From Aquilaria yunnanensis (Eukaryota; Streptophyta; Magnoliopsida; Malvales; Thymelaeaceae), in assembly GCA_039654915.1 (NCBI GenBank), contig CM077594.1, forward strand, positions 108,514,893 through 108,578,892: a stretch of DNA of 64,000 bases, written 5' to 3'. Both the position numbers and the translations under genes were made by a program. Numbering within the stretch: the stretch's first letter is position 1; each line of letters opens with the position of its first letter. This document shows positions 48,454-62,479 of the stretch, in pieces. The notes under the pieces were generated by a model, which searched no databases, was not told where the DNA came from, and worked only from the letters and a program-made list of their open reading frames with translations.

Positions 48454-48717
48454 GCTAATTCATTTTAACTTAAGTTAACTGACTTATTTTTACTTTTACA
48501 TTTTTTTATCTGAAACTAATTTCATTTGAAAGTCATATTATGTAGATGCAATAATCCATTTCATAAAAATTTAGTAAGATTACAAAAATTATATTTTCAA
48601 TAGATTATTGCAACTACATAGTATTGACCTGTAATTAAAATTATTTTTGAGAAAAAAAATGTAAACATAAAAATAAGCTATTTTGACATCAATCAACTTA
48701 AGTTAAAATGAATTGGC
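48454..48717. mobile_element. AT-rich MITE family, copy C
   Basis: Ends GCTAATTCATTTTAACTTAA and, inverted, GCCAATTCATTTTAACTTAA. It shares the 'acttatttttacttttac' and 'tattgcaactacatag' style interior with copies A and B. Confidence 0.65.
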
Positions 48718-49491
48718 TTATGGTTCACTTTGGCAGAAGGAGAATGGCTGATTGGGCTAAGATTTAAAAATTAGTTTAAAATCTCACTTGTGATTGGTCG
48801 GGAATACATATCGTTATAAAATACAGAACAAAATTAAATCTAAAATACCAAAGCTCAAATCAATTCAATGCCTAACATCTAAATCATTGACTAAACTCGA
48901 TAAAGAAATCGCAACTTGTTTCCAAAAGTCTCCTTTTCAGCAACTAGCAAGCCCTGAACAAATCCATTAATCCAAAATAAAAACTTATATATTTTTGTAG
49001 TCCCTTTCCTGGGAAAAAGAAAATGTGCAACATGTAGTCCATACGTTAAGAATAAGAAGAACCATTCTGTATTCACCTATACAATGATGTGAGACACCAG
49101 TATTTCACCTTTTAAATAATATTGGTGTAAAAACATACTCTATATAAATTAAATTAATTAACCAATTCCTAAACTAATTAAAATTTACATATTTTTTATA
49201 TAATTATAATGATTTTTTTTTTGTTTTTCATTATGTATTTAATAATGATGTTTTCATAAGATATTTAATTGATAGAAAACGTTGATATATCACTTTATCT
49301 CTTAGTTAGAAATAGTAAAAAATGACAGAATATTTTTTGAAGAAATTCATGAAAATAGATTAAAAGGACAGGTTATACGATGAAGAACCATTTTGAAAAT
49401 TAGGAATATAGTAACAGCGTTGAATGTTTTAAATGCTGCTATCTTGTCATTATTAAGTTGGAGAAGTCGTGAAAGTAATCAACAATATGGA

Positions 49492-49560
<69 letters not shown>

Positions 49561-51549
49561 AAGGTTATTAATTTGGTCCATTTATTTCTTTTCTTTTCTT
49601 TTTTTTTTTTGCCAAAATTTGGTCAATTTTGTTTCATTTGTATGCAAAGGAGAGTAGACTTGTGGACCCTTCCATTCACACCCCGTCAGCTCCGCCATCC
49701 ACCAAAGACTACTAATTATATATTTCCATTGACCGTTAGAGTTTGACATCGTGGATATGATAAAAACATTAAACGTCCTAAAAATATATATTTTAAGATT
49801 TATATTTTCTTTACAGTATAAAGTACAAGTCCGAGAATGAATACTCATTTAATAAAGGAATCAGGTAAGATTTTAACTCTACAAATGTTTGAACACTAGC
49901 TAATCATAAAATCAGGAGCTCTCCTGATATATTTACAAGTTATAAGCATAGTGGAAGAACCGGACTGGCTGGTTCAACTACAAATCAGTTCTTCTACCTG
50001 CCTGATTATCGGCTCATTTGCTATTTAGTCAAAACCCAAAAAAGGCTAGTTTTATGCGCACCCTACACATGGTTTAATCCTATAAGTAAAGTTTAAACAT
50101 AAAAAAAAATTATAAAATATTATTGCATAAGTATTATATCATATATATATGTAAATATAAAGAAAAAAAGTTTAAAAAAAAGGTAATTTCAGCATATTGC
50201 CGTAAACTATATCATATGTTGCTTAATCATCCTACAATTATAAAATATTGTATCAATTGTTTTTAAATTATTTAATTATTGATGTCTTGTCATGTTGTCT
50301 ATCACACCATTAAAGTTGGACCATATTGGCAATTACATAAGTTTTCAAAGCCACATCAACCGCTATATCATTTTTTTCATTTATATTTAATAACTATGAT
50401 GGATGGTAGAACAAAACAACAATAATTAAATAATTGGAGAATAATTGATGTAATATTTGATAGTTTTAGAATGATTAAGTAATATGAGATATAGTTTATG
50501 GACAATAGGTGAAGTTTACAAAAAAAAACTCAACAATTCCGGTTATCAAACAAAAGTACATGTTAAGAATCGATGCATGTCTTTATTAGAATATGAGAGT
50601 TGGACCAATGCTTGAACCAGTTGGAACTCAAACAAGTGGCTTGGCAAGTTCTCATCCTGGTTCGATTTTTACAACACTGGCTATCGCTTAACTAGATTTT
50701 AATTACTAGAACAAACTTACAAACATGCAGTTGGTTTATGAATACAGGAGTATACATCGAATCAAAGAAATGCTAAAAAAATGTATATATATACTTGCCA
50801 ACATGTAACCTGGAACAAGTTGCATGTTCCCGCTAAATTAATGGTTCAATAATTCAAATGAATTTGCTGTACAAATAAGTTGATTTGAGAAAGAACAAAT
50901 TAATTTTTTAAAATCCTGGTATCGAAGTTGTAGTAAAGTCCAATATGCACTTTTTACTGCCAAAGTAGACTTTTGCTTTCCCTGATATGAGCATCAATTT
51001 CTAATGTACTTTCATGAATACCCTTTCAGTCTTAAATTTGCTGAAATATTTAGATTTAACATTTGAAATTAATGAAAAAAACTTATGTGTTTTCTTTTTA
51101 GTTTTTTTCCTTCATTTTTCTATAAATAAATTAAGAAAGATGTCAAAAGTGACTATTAAAATATTTAAATAGTAATATAATTAAGTAATTTATAAAACTG
51201 TTAGCGTGTAATTTAAAAGGCACATCGTTGATATATACACATATATAGTCATTGAGAATTATATAAATGAAATAATTGGAGCCAACGTTGTAATTAGTTC
51301 AAGATCATAAATGTTCAAAGCTAAGATAAAAGAAATTTTCTTATAACTATTCGTAATTTAAATGGACGGATTTGATCTGAGGTGTTTATAAAAAATTTGG
51401 CACATTAATTTTGAGTATAGAGTTATAATGAACAACTATGTGAGCCAGCCTTTTTCATGTCAAAGATAAAAGAATATAGATTTTCTATGTTCACCTATAT
51501 AATTATTAACTCTAAGTTTGTTGCGTAAATTCATACTTATATGTTTCAT
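48718..51549. other. AT-rich intergenic DNA with a long TA microsatellite
   Basis: No protein-like frame; the 117- and 62-codon frames at 49393-49746 and 49469-49657 are products of the TA repeat. The rest is low-complexity AT-rich sequence. Confidence 0.55.
49494..49556. repeat. (TA)n microsatellite, about 31 units
   Basis: 63 uninterrupted bases of alternating T and A, read directly. Confidence 0.95.
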
Positions 51550-52403
51550 TTAGGGTTTTTCAATTGACCGTATTGAGGAGTTGGCAACACAGCTCTCTCA
51601 ACATGCACAGCCCCATGACAAGCAAAATTGGAAAGATATTGAGACTCATTATCTTAGCAACATGTTGATTCAACAACAGCAGATTTATGAGCAATAACAG
51701 CTCATTGTGCCCATTCAGAAGAACAGGCGAAGAGAGATTATTGATGTTGCTTGCAATGGCATCATCTCTAGATTCTACACAGATGGGAGACTCTTGGTCG
51801 CATAACTGGTGACATTGCTCTTTGGATCATCTCGGACAAACTGAGTTAAGGTTTAGGTGATTTATGTTTGTACTGGTACAAATTATTTTGCTATTTATTC
51901 ATATATTTATGAATATTTTATTTTATGTTTAATTATTTGTAGAATTGAAAGTAGTTTATCATAAATTTTATTAATTTTTTGTTTATTCTTGTTTTTATTT
52001 TAATCTGCAACGAATATATATGTAAACTTATATATGAAATTTAGTTTTAAAAAATAACCTCTAAGTAATGGAGGAGCAACGGTCTGCTTTGTTGCATATT
52101 TGCATAAGAAAAGCAGTGACATCGTTTATTCTTTATTAGCAATGCCAAAACAGCAATCTTTTTTCGTTGCTTTCTTGCAGTGAAAATACAACCCCTCTTT
52201 GTTGCTTCATTGCAACGAACTTGCAACCAAAGAGCAAAGAAGTATTCTCGTTGCTTTGAGTCATTACACATTTTGTTGTTCCTACAAAAAGCCACAATCA
52301 TTTTACCAATAAATTTGCAACGCTCCATTTTCATTTTTTTAATATGAAACAACGAATTTGCAACCAATTATCCCATTGCTTTTTTCTATTCTCTGTTGTA
52401 GTG
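51550..52403 (+). mobile_element. 3' end of a second CACTA family, truncated
   Basis: The right end TCTGTTGTAGTG (inverted CACTACAACAGA) is a classic CACTA terminus. It is preceded by a sub-terminal array of GCAACGAA/TTCGTTGC motifs between 52085 and 52380. No matching CACTA start was found upstream, so the element is truncated. The stretch 51555-51800 reads 'EELATQLSQHAQPHDKQNWK' and 'IETHYLSNMLIQQQQIYEQ', and may be the last exon of an element-borne gene. That link is positional only, and I recognise no domain in it. Confidence 0.6.
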
Positions 52404-52756
52404 GCACACATACTGATATTGTACTAACAAGTCGTCACAATAACGAATAGAAGCAACATATATGACAAATTTGACGTGTGTTAGAAAACATCCATTAATC
52501 CATTTTACTCTATATATTTAACATGTTGTACTACGTTAATATTTTTGGCAGTGATTCTGATTACTGCTACATTGATTAAATAATTTTCTTTGTAAATTTA
52601 TTTTGTATATTAAGTTTCATTCATTTTGGGACACATTTTTTTTTTAAAAAAAAATACCAATATTTATGTAGTACATCCACAATACTTCTTAAACTTAAGC
52701 TTTTTGGATCTCAATCTTAATTACTTCAGCAAGACCTTATAGAGTTCAATGATATA
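52404..52756. other. Short intergenic stretch, no gene seen
   Basis: AT-rich, with no open frame or repeat of note; it ends at the left LTR of the Copia-type element. Confidence 0.5.
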
Positions 52757-53162
52757 TGTTGGGTTTTGTGTGTGACCTATAAAAACATTTGTTATGTTAA
52801 ACTTTTGAGTATGAGAGAAAAATTAATATGGTGAAGAGGTAAGATATAAGGGTTTTAGGAGAGAGGAAAGTCTTAGAGGCTGAAGAGAGCTACGACAAAA
52901 AGTCTTTTACGATTCTCATATCTTATAATTGTATGAGGATAAGATATTGGGGTTATCAATGATATATAGGAGATCCATAGTTCAGCGTGAGCACTAAAGG
53001 CATACCATTACTGTGATCTCTATGTTTTGTTCAAGTGGATTTCTCTCATCCGTAGATAGAGGCTAATTAAAAGCTAAATCACATTAAATTTATGTGTGTT
53101 TGTTTGATCCTGTTTATTGTTCCGCTATGCACAATAGGTAATTGAGAAATTTTTTCCCAACA
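52757..53162 (+). repeat. Left LTR of the Copia-type element (406 bp)
   Basis: It matches the right LTR in 'tgtgtg.cctataaaa', 'gattctcatatctt', 'gtggatttctctcatccgt' and the end. It lacks about 110 bp present near the start of the right LTR, directly after TGTTGGGTTT. Confidence 0.8.
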
Positions 53163-53381
53163 AGTAGTATAAGAGTTTATGGTATAGTCCTGGCATAATC
53201 GTTTTTGTTCATTGTTGTTCGTGTCTTGGTGATGTTTGTTGTTCATAGTCGTTTGTGTTCGTTGTTATGTTTGTGTTTTGGTGATGTTAGTGGCATTTAT
53301 GTTTCTGATCGTGATCATGATTGTGATCGTGTGTTCGTGATGTTCATACTCGTGGTGAAGAATTTATGCCAAGGTGTAGAT

Positions 53382-53895
53382 TGTTGGGTTTATTGGCTTA
53401 AATTCAAGAAGTTTAAGGAATTTGATTTTGTTTAAAATTTGGTTTTAGTTTTTCTATTTATTTAGAATTTGGTTTTCCTATTTTGATATGGTTTGAGTTT
53501 GTGTGTGGCCTATAAAAGAGTTTGTTGTTTGAGTTTTAAGCACGAGAGAAAACTAATGTTGTAAATAGGTAAGATGTGAGGATTTCAAAAGGGAGAAAAG
53601 GTCCGGAGGCTGGAGATAGTTAGGACGAGAATTTTTTGTGATTCTCATATCTTGCAATTATATAAGGGCAAAATATTGAGATTATCAGTGGTGTGTAGGG
53701 AATTCATAGGCCATCGTAAGTATTAAGGGCACATATATATATTATAATATATATATTTTGTTCGAGTGGATTTCTCTCATCCGTGGATGTAGGTTAATTA
53801 AGAACCAAATCACATGAAATTCATACGTGTTTTTTTTTATTCTGCTTATTATTTCACTACACGTGATGGGCGATTAAATTTTTTTTTTCCCAACA
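53382..53895 (+). repeat. Right LTR of the Copia-type element (514 bp)
   Basis: Full-length copy with the extra 'aagaagtttaaggaattt' segment near its start. Sequence differences from the left LTR are frequent, which suggests an old insertion. Confidence 0.8.
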
Positions 53896-54661
53896 ATATA
53901 TATATATATATATATATATTGTATACAGATGACTAAATTTAACTACTTTGATGTACAATAAATCTATTATTATTAATCGTTGACTCTTGTAATTAAGCAT
54001 TGATCAATCCTTGGAACAAAAAATAAAAAAGTAATTAAGCATTTCAGAAGCTTTGAATTTGTCTAGGTTATATGTAATACATATAGATACGTGAAATAGA
54101 GTTAAATTAAGAAAAGTAAAACGTGAGGAGATCAGCAACAGCTTAGGTAAATACTCCTATATAAGTTAAACAGTATGGACGGAATTGATTAACCAAACAT
54201 GTCAGCAGTACTAGCCACATATGTATTATTAATTCGGTAGTTATAAAATAATTAGATCCATCAGGCTTATATAATCAAGCTAATTAGACGCAACTGTGTG
54301 TTGAAAGGAAAATGTGAAGCGGGTCGTGGATCGCCAATATTTTTGTCAGGGTAAACGCTTTCAATTATAAGTAATTAAGATGAACAAAATTAAATATAAA
54401 AACTTTGAGCTACCAGAGCACCTAATTGACGGCATCGTCATGTCTCCTTCTTTCTTCTGATCCAGCGTCATGACTAATCCAGCGTCTTTAAAAAATCGTA
54501 TGAAATCTAAGCAGACATTAGCTAGCACTAATTAAAACTTATGTGTTCATCTTTCGATTGATGATGAAAAGTTGATCAAGTCCACTCTGCTTAATTTTGG
54601 GAGTCTCCAATTGAACTTTTTTTAACACGGAACTAAGTTTGGCCTGATTTTCAACGTATAT
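53896..54661. other. AT-rich intergenic DNA, no gene seen
   Basis: Begins with a TA tract (53896-53920) that includes the presumed target duplication. No coding frame or further repeat stands out. Confidence 0.5.
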
Positions 54662-54663
54662 TA

Positions 54664-55022
54664 CTTCTTCCGTCTCATAATAATTGAAACGTTTCTTTAA
54701 ATATGAAAATTAAAGTATATGTAATTTATGTTGTTTTTTTCAATTTTATCAATGAAACTAAAATTAAAAAAAAAATTTGAATTTTGTGTAATGAGAGTTT
54801 AAATAATAATTAAAAAGAAAATATTATTTTTGGGGTTTTATATGGTGAAAGTTTAAATGAAAATTAAAAAAAATATTTTTTATTGGGTTTTGTATAGTAA
54901 GAATTTAAATTAGGATAATAGGATAAATTGGAAGTTGAAAACTTTTTAAAAAGGAAAATTTTTCATTCTTTTTTAGATAGTAAAAAAATATATATGTTTC
55001 ATTCCTTTTTTTATGGAGAGAG
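54664..55022. mobile_element. Stowaway-like MITE, 359 bp
   Basis: The left CTTCTTCCGTCTCATAATAA and inverted right CTCTCTCCATAAAAAAAGG resemble the Stowaway terminus, with GAAACG/GAAACA phrases next to them. TA flanks lie at 54662-54663 and 55023-55024. The interior repeats 'tgaaagtttaaat' style phrases three times. Confidence 0.65.
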
Positions 55023-55539
55023 TATAATTTTGTGAGCATTTCTAGATTCACATTTTTTCTTATATTGCTCGAATTGGAATAATATATATAAAAAGCCTGT
55101 ATCTTGTCAACTAAAAGACTCTGATATATCCATTTTAGTACGTATATATACACTTGTTAATCATAAACCATCATACTATACATCATAATCCATATATAAT
55201 TATTTTATATGCTGATGATTTGAGCTAATTAATCAAAACATTGGGGAGTTGGGATCCCGAGATACATTAAAGCTGCCAGATTTGAATCTCAATTAATTTT
55301 TGGGACAAGATTAAACTAATTGGCCACTTACATGTGGTTATGTTATTAATGTTGTCTCCGAAATGATTCATGATTCACCACTACTTTATCCAAATTATCG
55401 TTTCTAGTAATAAAACTATAACTTAATTGAGGAATATTTTTGAACTTTGAAGTACGTACACATTTGTCATGCATGTGAGTAGTTTCTCTGTTTATATACA
55501 TGTGTATGGATAACGAATACCGAATATTTCTTTTGTTTT

Positions 55540-55545
55540 TTGACT
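55540..55545 (+). promoter_or_regulatory. W-box (TTGACT)
   Basis: TTGACT is the WRKY-binding hexamer TTGAC(C/T), about 930 bp before the WRKY start codon. Single hexamers occur often by chance. Confidence 0.35.
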
Positions 55546-55959
55546 TTCAAAAAATGTAGTATTTCTTTTTTTTTTTTTCTGCACGGATAATCCAGTAAAT
55601 TTATAGGTGAAATACAAAACGAAAACTAGATCAATATTTTAATGAGAGACAGCAAGCACTTAACTCGCAGCTGAAGCTGCTTAGAAATCGCCCATGTTCC
55701 GCTCTTTTCGGCTTCCCATCCGCGCCCTTTTCCTTGACAAATTCTTGCATGAACGAAACCTAATACCAAAAAAAAAAAACCTTGTATTAAGGAAAAAATT
55801 CGTAGACAAGACAAATTAAACAGCCAAGAAAAAAAAAAGTAGAGAATATATAAGAGACAAATGAGAAGGAAGAAAAATTTGAAAAATCAGATATATAGGC
55901 GTGTGTTAGCATAAAAAACAGATACTGTAATATGGATGCCTGAGGAAACAAGCTGCGTA

Positions 55960-55965
55960 TTGACC
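55960..55965 (+). promoter_or_regulatory. W-box (TTGACC)
   Basis: TTGACC, about 510 bp before the WRKY start codon; one of two copies within 90 bp. Confidence 0.45.
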
Positions 55966-56043
55966 GGAAAACTTGACAACGAAACCAAAACAGGTCTACG
56001 AAGCACCGGCCACTCCAGCCAGCCTCCACACCAACTCAAACCT

Positions 56044-56049
56044 TTGACC
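56044..56049 (+). promoter_or_regulatory. W-box (TTGACC)
   Basis: Second TTGACC, 84 bp after the previous one. Closely spaced W-boxes are typical in self-regulated WRKY promoters (family knowledge). Confidence 0.45.
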
Positions 56050-56386
56050 CTTACCCATCTCCATGTGACGTCCTCTCTACGAACCTTCAACTTCAACTCT
56101 CTCTGATCCATAGTTATTTATTCATCAACTTTTTCCTTTCTGCAAACAAAACCTAGCTAGCTAGTCAGAACTTCAATTCAATTTTCTCCACCAGCAATTT
56201 GTTTACTTTTTCTGCTAAGTTTTAAAAGATTAACTTTATATTATATTGAAGCATGCATAGTTGAGGTGTTGACATTTTGTGTTCCCGGAGGGTTTATATA
56301 TATATAGATATACAGGCAAACGTTTTTTTCAGAAAAAGATATTAAAAATATCTTCTTTCCTTTGTTTAGATTCTTGAAAACGCTTT

Positions 56387-56393
56387 TATATAA
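56387..56393 (+). promoter_or_regulatory. TATA box of the WRKY gene
   Basis: TATATAA followed by G, 82 bp before the proposed ATG. This would place the transcription start near 56420 and leave a short leader. TA-rich stretches near 56296 are alternatives. Confidence 0.55.
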
Positions 56394-56474
56394 GGGCAAG
56401 GTTCTGTGGTGGGAAATAGAGCCAAAGAAAGAGTCTTACCTAGTTCTACAGAAAAGAAAATTGCCGCGGCCATC

Positions 56475-59030
<2,556 letters not shown>

Positions 59031-59372
59031 AGGTTTTTGAGCAATTTGGCCATTTGAGATGTTACATATGTAGTTAATATTGTTCCTAGAATGATCAATC
59101 AGAACTTATTATTAGCTTCTGTTTCTTTTCTCTTTTTTTTCCCCCTTTTTCCTTTTTCATTTTCCTTCAGAAGAATCCAAAGAATTATGTAACATACAAG
59201 GATGTTGGGGGGTTGGCCTTAGTTTTGTACGATCTTAACGGACTGTAAACTGTTCATGTTCGACTTTTGTTTCCAAAAATTGGAACTGAACCTAAATGAC
59301 AGGGACACCGCTTGAGCCCCATCTAACCCGAGTATTAATCAAGAGGTTCTCCAAAAACAAGTAAAATGTTAA
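59031..59372 (+). other. WRKY 3' region
   Basis: After the TGA at 59028-59030 comes T-rich 3'-UTR-like sequence with a long pyrimidine tract (59117-59168). No clear AATAAA was located. Confidence 0.5.
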
Positions 59373-59668
59373 GGTGGTATTTAGTTGTAGAAAATTTTCT
59401 CATTTCTCTTTTTTAAAATTTTTTTGATGAAAGTTTGAGTGTATGATATGTTTCAAGGATGTGGAAAACTTTGTTTTCTAAACTTTAAAAAAATCATGTG
59501 TTAAAATGGAAAACATCTAAAACAATGTTTTCTATTTTATAACATGAGTTTTTCAAAATTTAGAAAACAAGGTTTTCTACATTCTTAAATCTAGCCATGC
59601 ACTCAAACTTCCACCAAAGAAAATTTAAAAAAAAAAAATAAGAAAAATTTTCACATCCAAACACCACC
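59373..59668. mobile_element. Tourist-type MITE (PIF/Harbinger), copy 2
   Basis: 296 bp, the same length as copy 1 at 39807-40102 and nearly identical by eye. TAA target duplications flank it (59370-59372 and 59669-59671). It sits about 340 bp after the WRKY stop codon. Confidence 0.85.
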
Positions 59669-60486
59669 TAAATGTTCTAAAAGATTAAAAAATATGTGCT
59701 AAAATCTTATCTTATCTGCTAATACAAGATTTGATGCAGAAAAGCTAATTATTACATTGATCTCATTTTATTTTTAAAGAGCCAATGCACACTGACATTT
59801 TGTAAAATTTTCTATACAAATATTTTAATACGTGCAATATTACTCTTAATTAAAACAACACTTATCTGATAACCAATATAACATAAGTTACAGCAGCCTA
59901 CAGGAAACCTCTTTGACAAAATTTAGACAATTCGAAATCGACAAACCTGAGTCTAACACCAAGCATTCGAAAAACTAGTTTTTTTTTCTGCTGCATTACA
60001 TATGTAAAAAATAATTTTTAATAACTGAAAATGCATCAAAGAATTATGGAAATTGGAAAAACCTGAGCTCTAACATCATTAAGGCATTAAAAAAATTTTA
60101 ATGGGAAAACCCAACAAGAAAAAAAAAAAGCTAAAAAGAACACGAGAACCTGCTGGGACGACTATTTTCAATGACTTTTACCCATCAATTTGAATGGTAT
60201 CTATCATCATTTTTCTTAGACCGATCGAGGTTTGGAGCTAGCTCTGGCTTGAAGCTCAAATTTGTGGTTACTTCATTAAAAAAACATCAAGTCTGCTACA
60301 ACTTACAAGACGCTAACGGCAAATATTTTTGTCATTGTATTGTTAATCCAATTTAGCAAATCCACTTAGAAATTTCTTTAAAATAATTTTTTAAAAGAAC
60401 TTTTAAGTACTTATATATTTTCAACTTTGGGAAAATTGAAAGAAAAAATGCACAACAAGTTCATCTTTTAACAATAGTGACTCAAT
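59669..60486. other. Intergenic DNA, no gene seen
   Basis: AT-rich, with short frames only. Ends at the target duplication AAT of CACTA element 2. Confidence 0.5.
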
Positions 60487-60509
60487 CACTACTAAAAAAA
60501 CCTGTTTTT

Positions 60510-61145
60510 CCAACTGCCTTATTTCCAACGGTTTTGGCAGTTGGAAATTTTGAGAGAGGTAATCTAGATAATAGTGTATAATAATTCCAACGGCTAAAGC
60601 CATTGGAAATTGTGGAAACTATATATATATAATACTTCCAACGGCTTGAACCGTTGGAAAATGGCTAAATTAATGGATTTTCTTAGTAAAATTTGTATAT
60701 ATTATAGTTCCAACGGCTTTAGCTGTTGGAAATTTTTAATACTTATATGTGAAATTTAAGTGAAAATGTTCCAACAGCCACAACCATTGGAAAAAATAAA
60801 TATAAACAATTTTAGTTTGCAAAGTTTCCAACGGCTTAAGCCGTTGGAAAATTAAATGTACATCAATGTAGCTTCCAACGGCTAGAACCGTTGGAAAAAA
60901 ATATTTCATTATTTTTTTGCAAAGTTTCCAACGGCTTAAGCCGTTGGAAAATTAAATTGTTCATACATGTAGATTCCAATGGCTATAATAGTTGGAAAAA
61001 AATATGTTATTATTTGATTGCAAAGTTTAAGCCGTTGGAAAATTAAATGGTTCATACATGTAGCTTCCAACGGCTATAACAGTTGGAAAAAATATATGTA
61101 GTTTTGGTTTGAAAATTTTTCAACGGCTGAAACCATTGGAAAGCC
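60510..61145. repeat. Left sub-terminal palindrome array of CACTA element 2
   Basis: Repeated CCAACGGCT...GCCGTTGG palindromes. Perfect 26-bp palindromes lie at 60825-60850 and 60925-60950, and a third, eroded copy follows 100 bp later. There is thus a higher-order unit of about 100 bp that includes a second palindrome (CCAACGGCTAGAACCGTTGG at 60874). Confidence 0.9.
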
Positions 61146-61327
61146 ATTTAATGAAACGGTGCACTTTGATCTTTTTTCCTTAAAATCACCCCCCAGGCGC
61201 TCGTCTTCTCCAGAGCGCATCGTTCGCGTCTCTCTCTCCTCGTCTCTCTCTTCGTTCTTCGCACACGCACACACAGCACCTTCGAATCTTCGATTAAGGG
61301 GTGAATGGAGTTCGTAGAGCTTATATT

Positions 61328-61333
61328 CACGTG
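61328..61333. promoter_or_regulatory. G-box (CACGTG) inside CACTA element 2
   Basis: CACGTG at the centre of the 12-bp palindrome ATTCACGTGAAT, just after the CT-rich block. bZIP and bHLH factors bind this core. It could control a former element transcript. Confidence 0.35.
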
Positions 61334-61754
61334 AATCTGGTATGGTTTTGCTTGATCTGTAGTTAGTTTGTATTTATTTTGAATTTTTTCTCATTTTTTT
61401 CACGGATTTGCATTGTGATTTGGATGTTGATAATGTGTTTTGTTTTTGCTTCTTGTAGCTGATTTGAAGCTATTTGAAGGGATTTGAAGGAAGTTTAGGG
61501 TCCGATTTGAGGTTAGTTCATTAGAAACTTTTTTTAAAATTTTTTTCAATTATTATAGTTAAAATCCGGAATAATTTCATGGTTTTTTGGGTTGAAAAAT
61601 GTCAAATGTATGTGATTTGTAGTTGTTGATTGTTGGATGTGAAGTATTTGGGTTACCCATTATAATTTAACATTTATATCCATTTGTTTGCTATTTTTCT
61701 TAATTTTGGGATTAATTAAAAAATAGAAAATAATTAGTTTTAAGCTAATTTTTT

Positions 61755-62349
61755 AGGTAGTATATTTATGTGTCAAATTAGTTAGTATAATTAAAATTAT
61801 TTAATTGTATGTTTTAAATAAATTACTTAGGTAGTATATTTATGTGTAAAATTAGTTAGTATATTTAAAAATAATAAATAATTAGTTTGAAGTAAATTGT
61901 TTAGGTTGTATATTTATGTGTGAAATTAGTTAGTATAATTAAAAATAGTTAGTAATTAGTTTTAACTAACTTTTTTAGGTAGTATTTTTATGTTTAAAAT
62001 TACTTAGTATATTTAAAAATAGGTAAAAATTAGTTTTAAGTAAATTGTTGAGGTAGTATATTTATGTCTCAAATTAGTTAGTATATTTAAAAATAATAAT
62101 TAATTAGTTTTATGTAAATTATTTAGGTAGTATATTTTGGTGTGAAATTAGTTAGTATCTTTAAGCGTAGGAATAATTAGTTTTAAGTTAATTGTTTACG
62201 TAGTATATTTGTTTGTGAAATTACTTAGTATATTTATAAATTAATAAACTTACTGGTTTAAGCACATAGTTTAGGTAGTATATTTATGTGATCTGAAAGT
62301 AGTTAGTATTTTTAAAAATATGAAATCTTTTGTTGATTGTCAATTGTTT
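61755..62349. repeat. 74-bp minisatellite inside CACTA element 2
   Basis: The phrase 'aggtagtatatttatgtg' or a close variant starts at 61755, 61829, 61903, 61977, 62051, 62125, 62199 and 62273. The period is exactly 74 bp, giving eight copies with some substitutions but almost no indels. The conserved core includes 'aaattagttagtat'. Confidence 0.95.
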
Positions 62350-62479
62350 AGGTAACACATATTGTTAGTGTGTATAATGTTTAATTTGAATCATTCTTAC
62401 AATGTTTTCATAATTGGAATTAATATAAATGTACAAAATATTTCTATTTAAGTAAGTGTAGTTGATTAAGTTTGCCCTT

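Larger units (their letters stand above)
52757..53895 (+). mobile_element. Short non-autonomous Copia-type LTR element (1139 bp)
   Basis: Two direct LTRs (52757-53162 and 53382-53895) both start TGTTGGG and end TTCCCAACA. After the left LTR comes AGTAGTATAAGAGTTTATGG, a degenerate form of the TGGTATCAGAGC primer site (initiator-Met tRNA) used by Copia elements. Before the right LTR stands CCAAGGTGTAGAT, a purine-tract-like signal. The interior is only 219 bp and non-coding, rich in 'gtcgtttgtg' and 'gtgatcgtg' phrases. ATATA flanks both ends, compatible with a 5-bp target duplication but low complexity. It resembles a TRIM or an internally deleted Copia element and would depend on proteins in trans. 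Confidence 0.8.
55025..56386. other. Upstream region of the WRKY gene
   Basis: No separate gene is supported; minus-strand frames at 55626-56111 are short and lack recognisable domains. Three W-boxes (55540, 55960, 56044) fall in this interval. A moderately GC-rich block lies at 55660-56110. Confidence 0.5.

Noticed and set aside
49393..49746. 117-codon frame with a long Ile-Tyr repeat
   Set aside because: Produced by the (TA)n microsatellite; no start context or similarity.
55626..56111. Minus-strand gene upstream of the WRKY
   Set aside because: Three short overlapping frames with no domain, no splice pattern, and a position in the WRKY promoter.
56406..56474. Extension of the WRKY N-terminus upstream to 56406
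   Set aside because: The extension begins with GTG, not ATG; the first ATG in this frame after the TAA at 56391 is at 56475.
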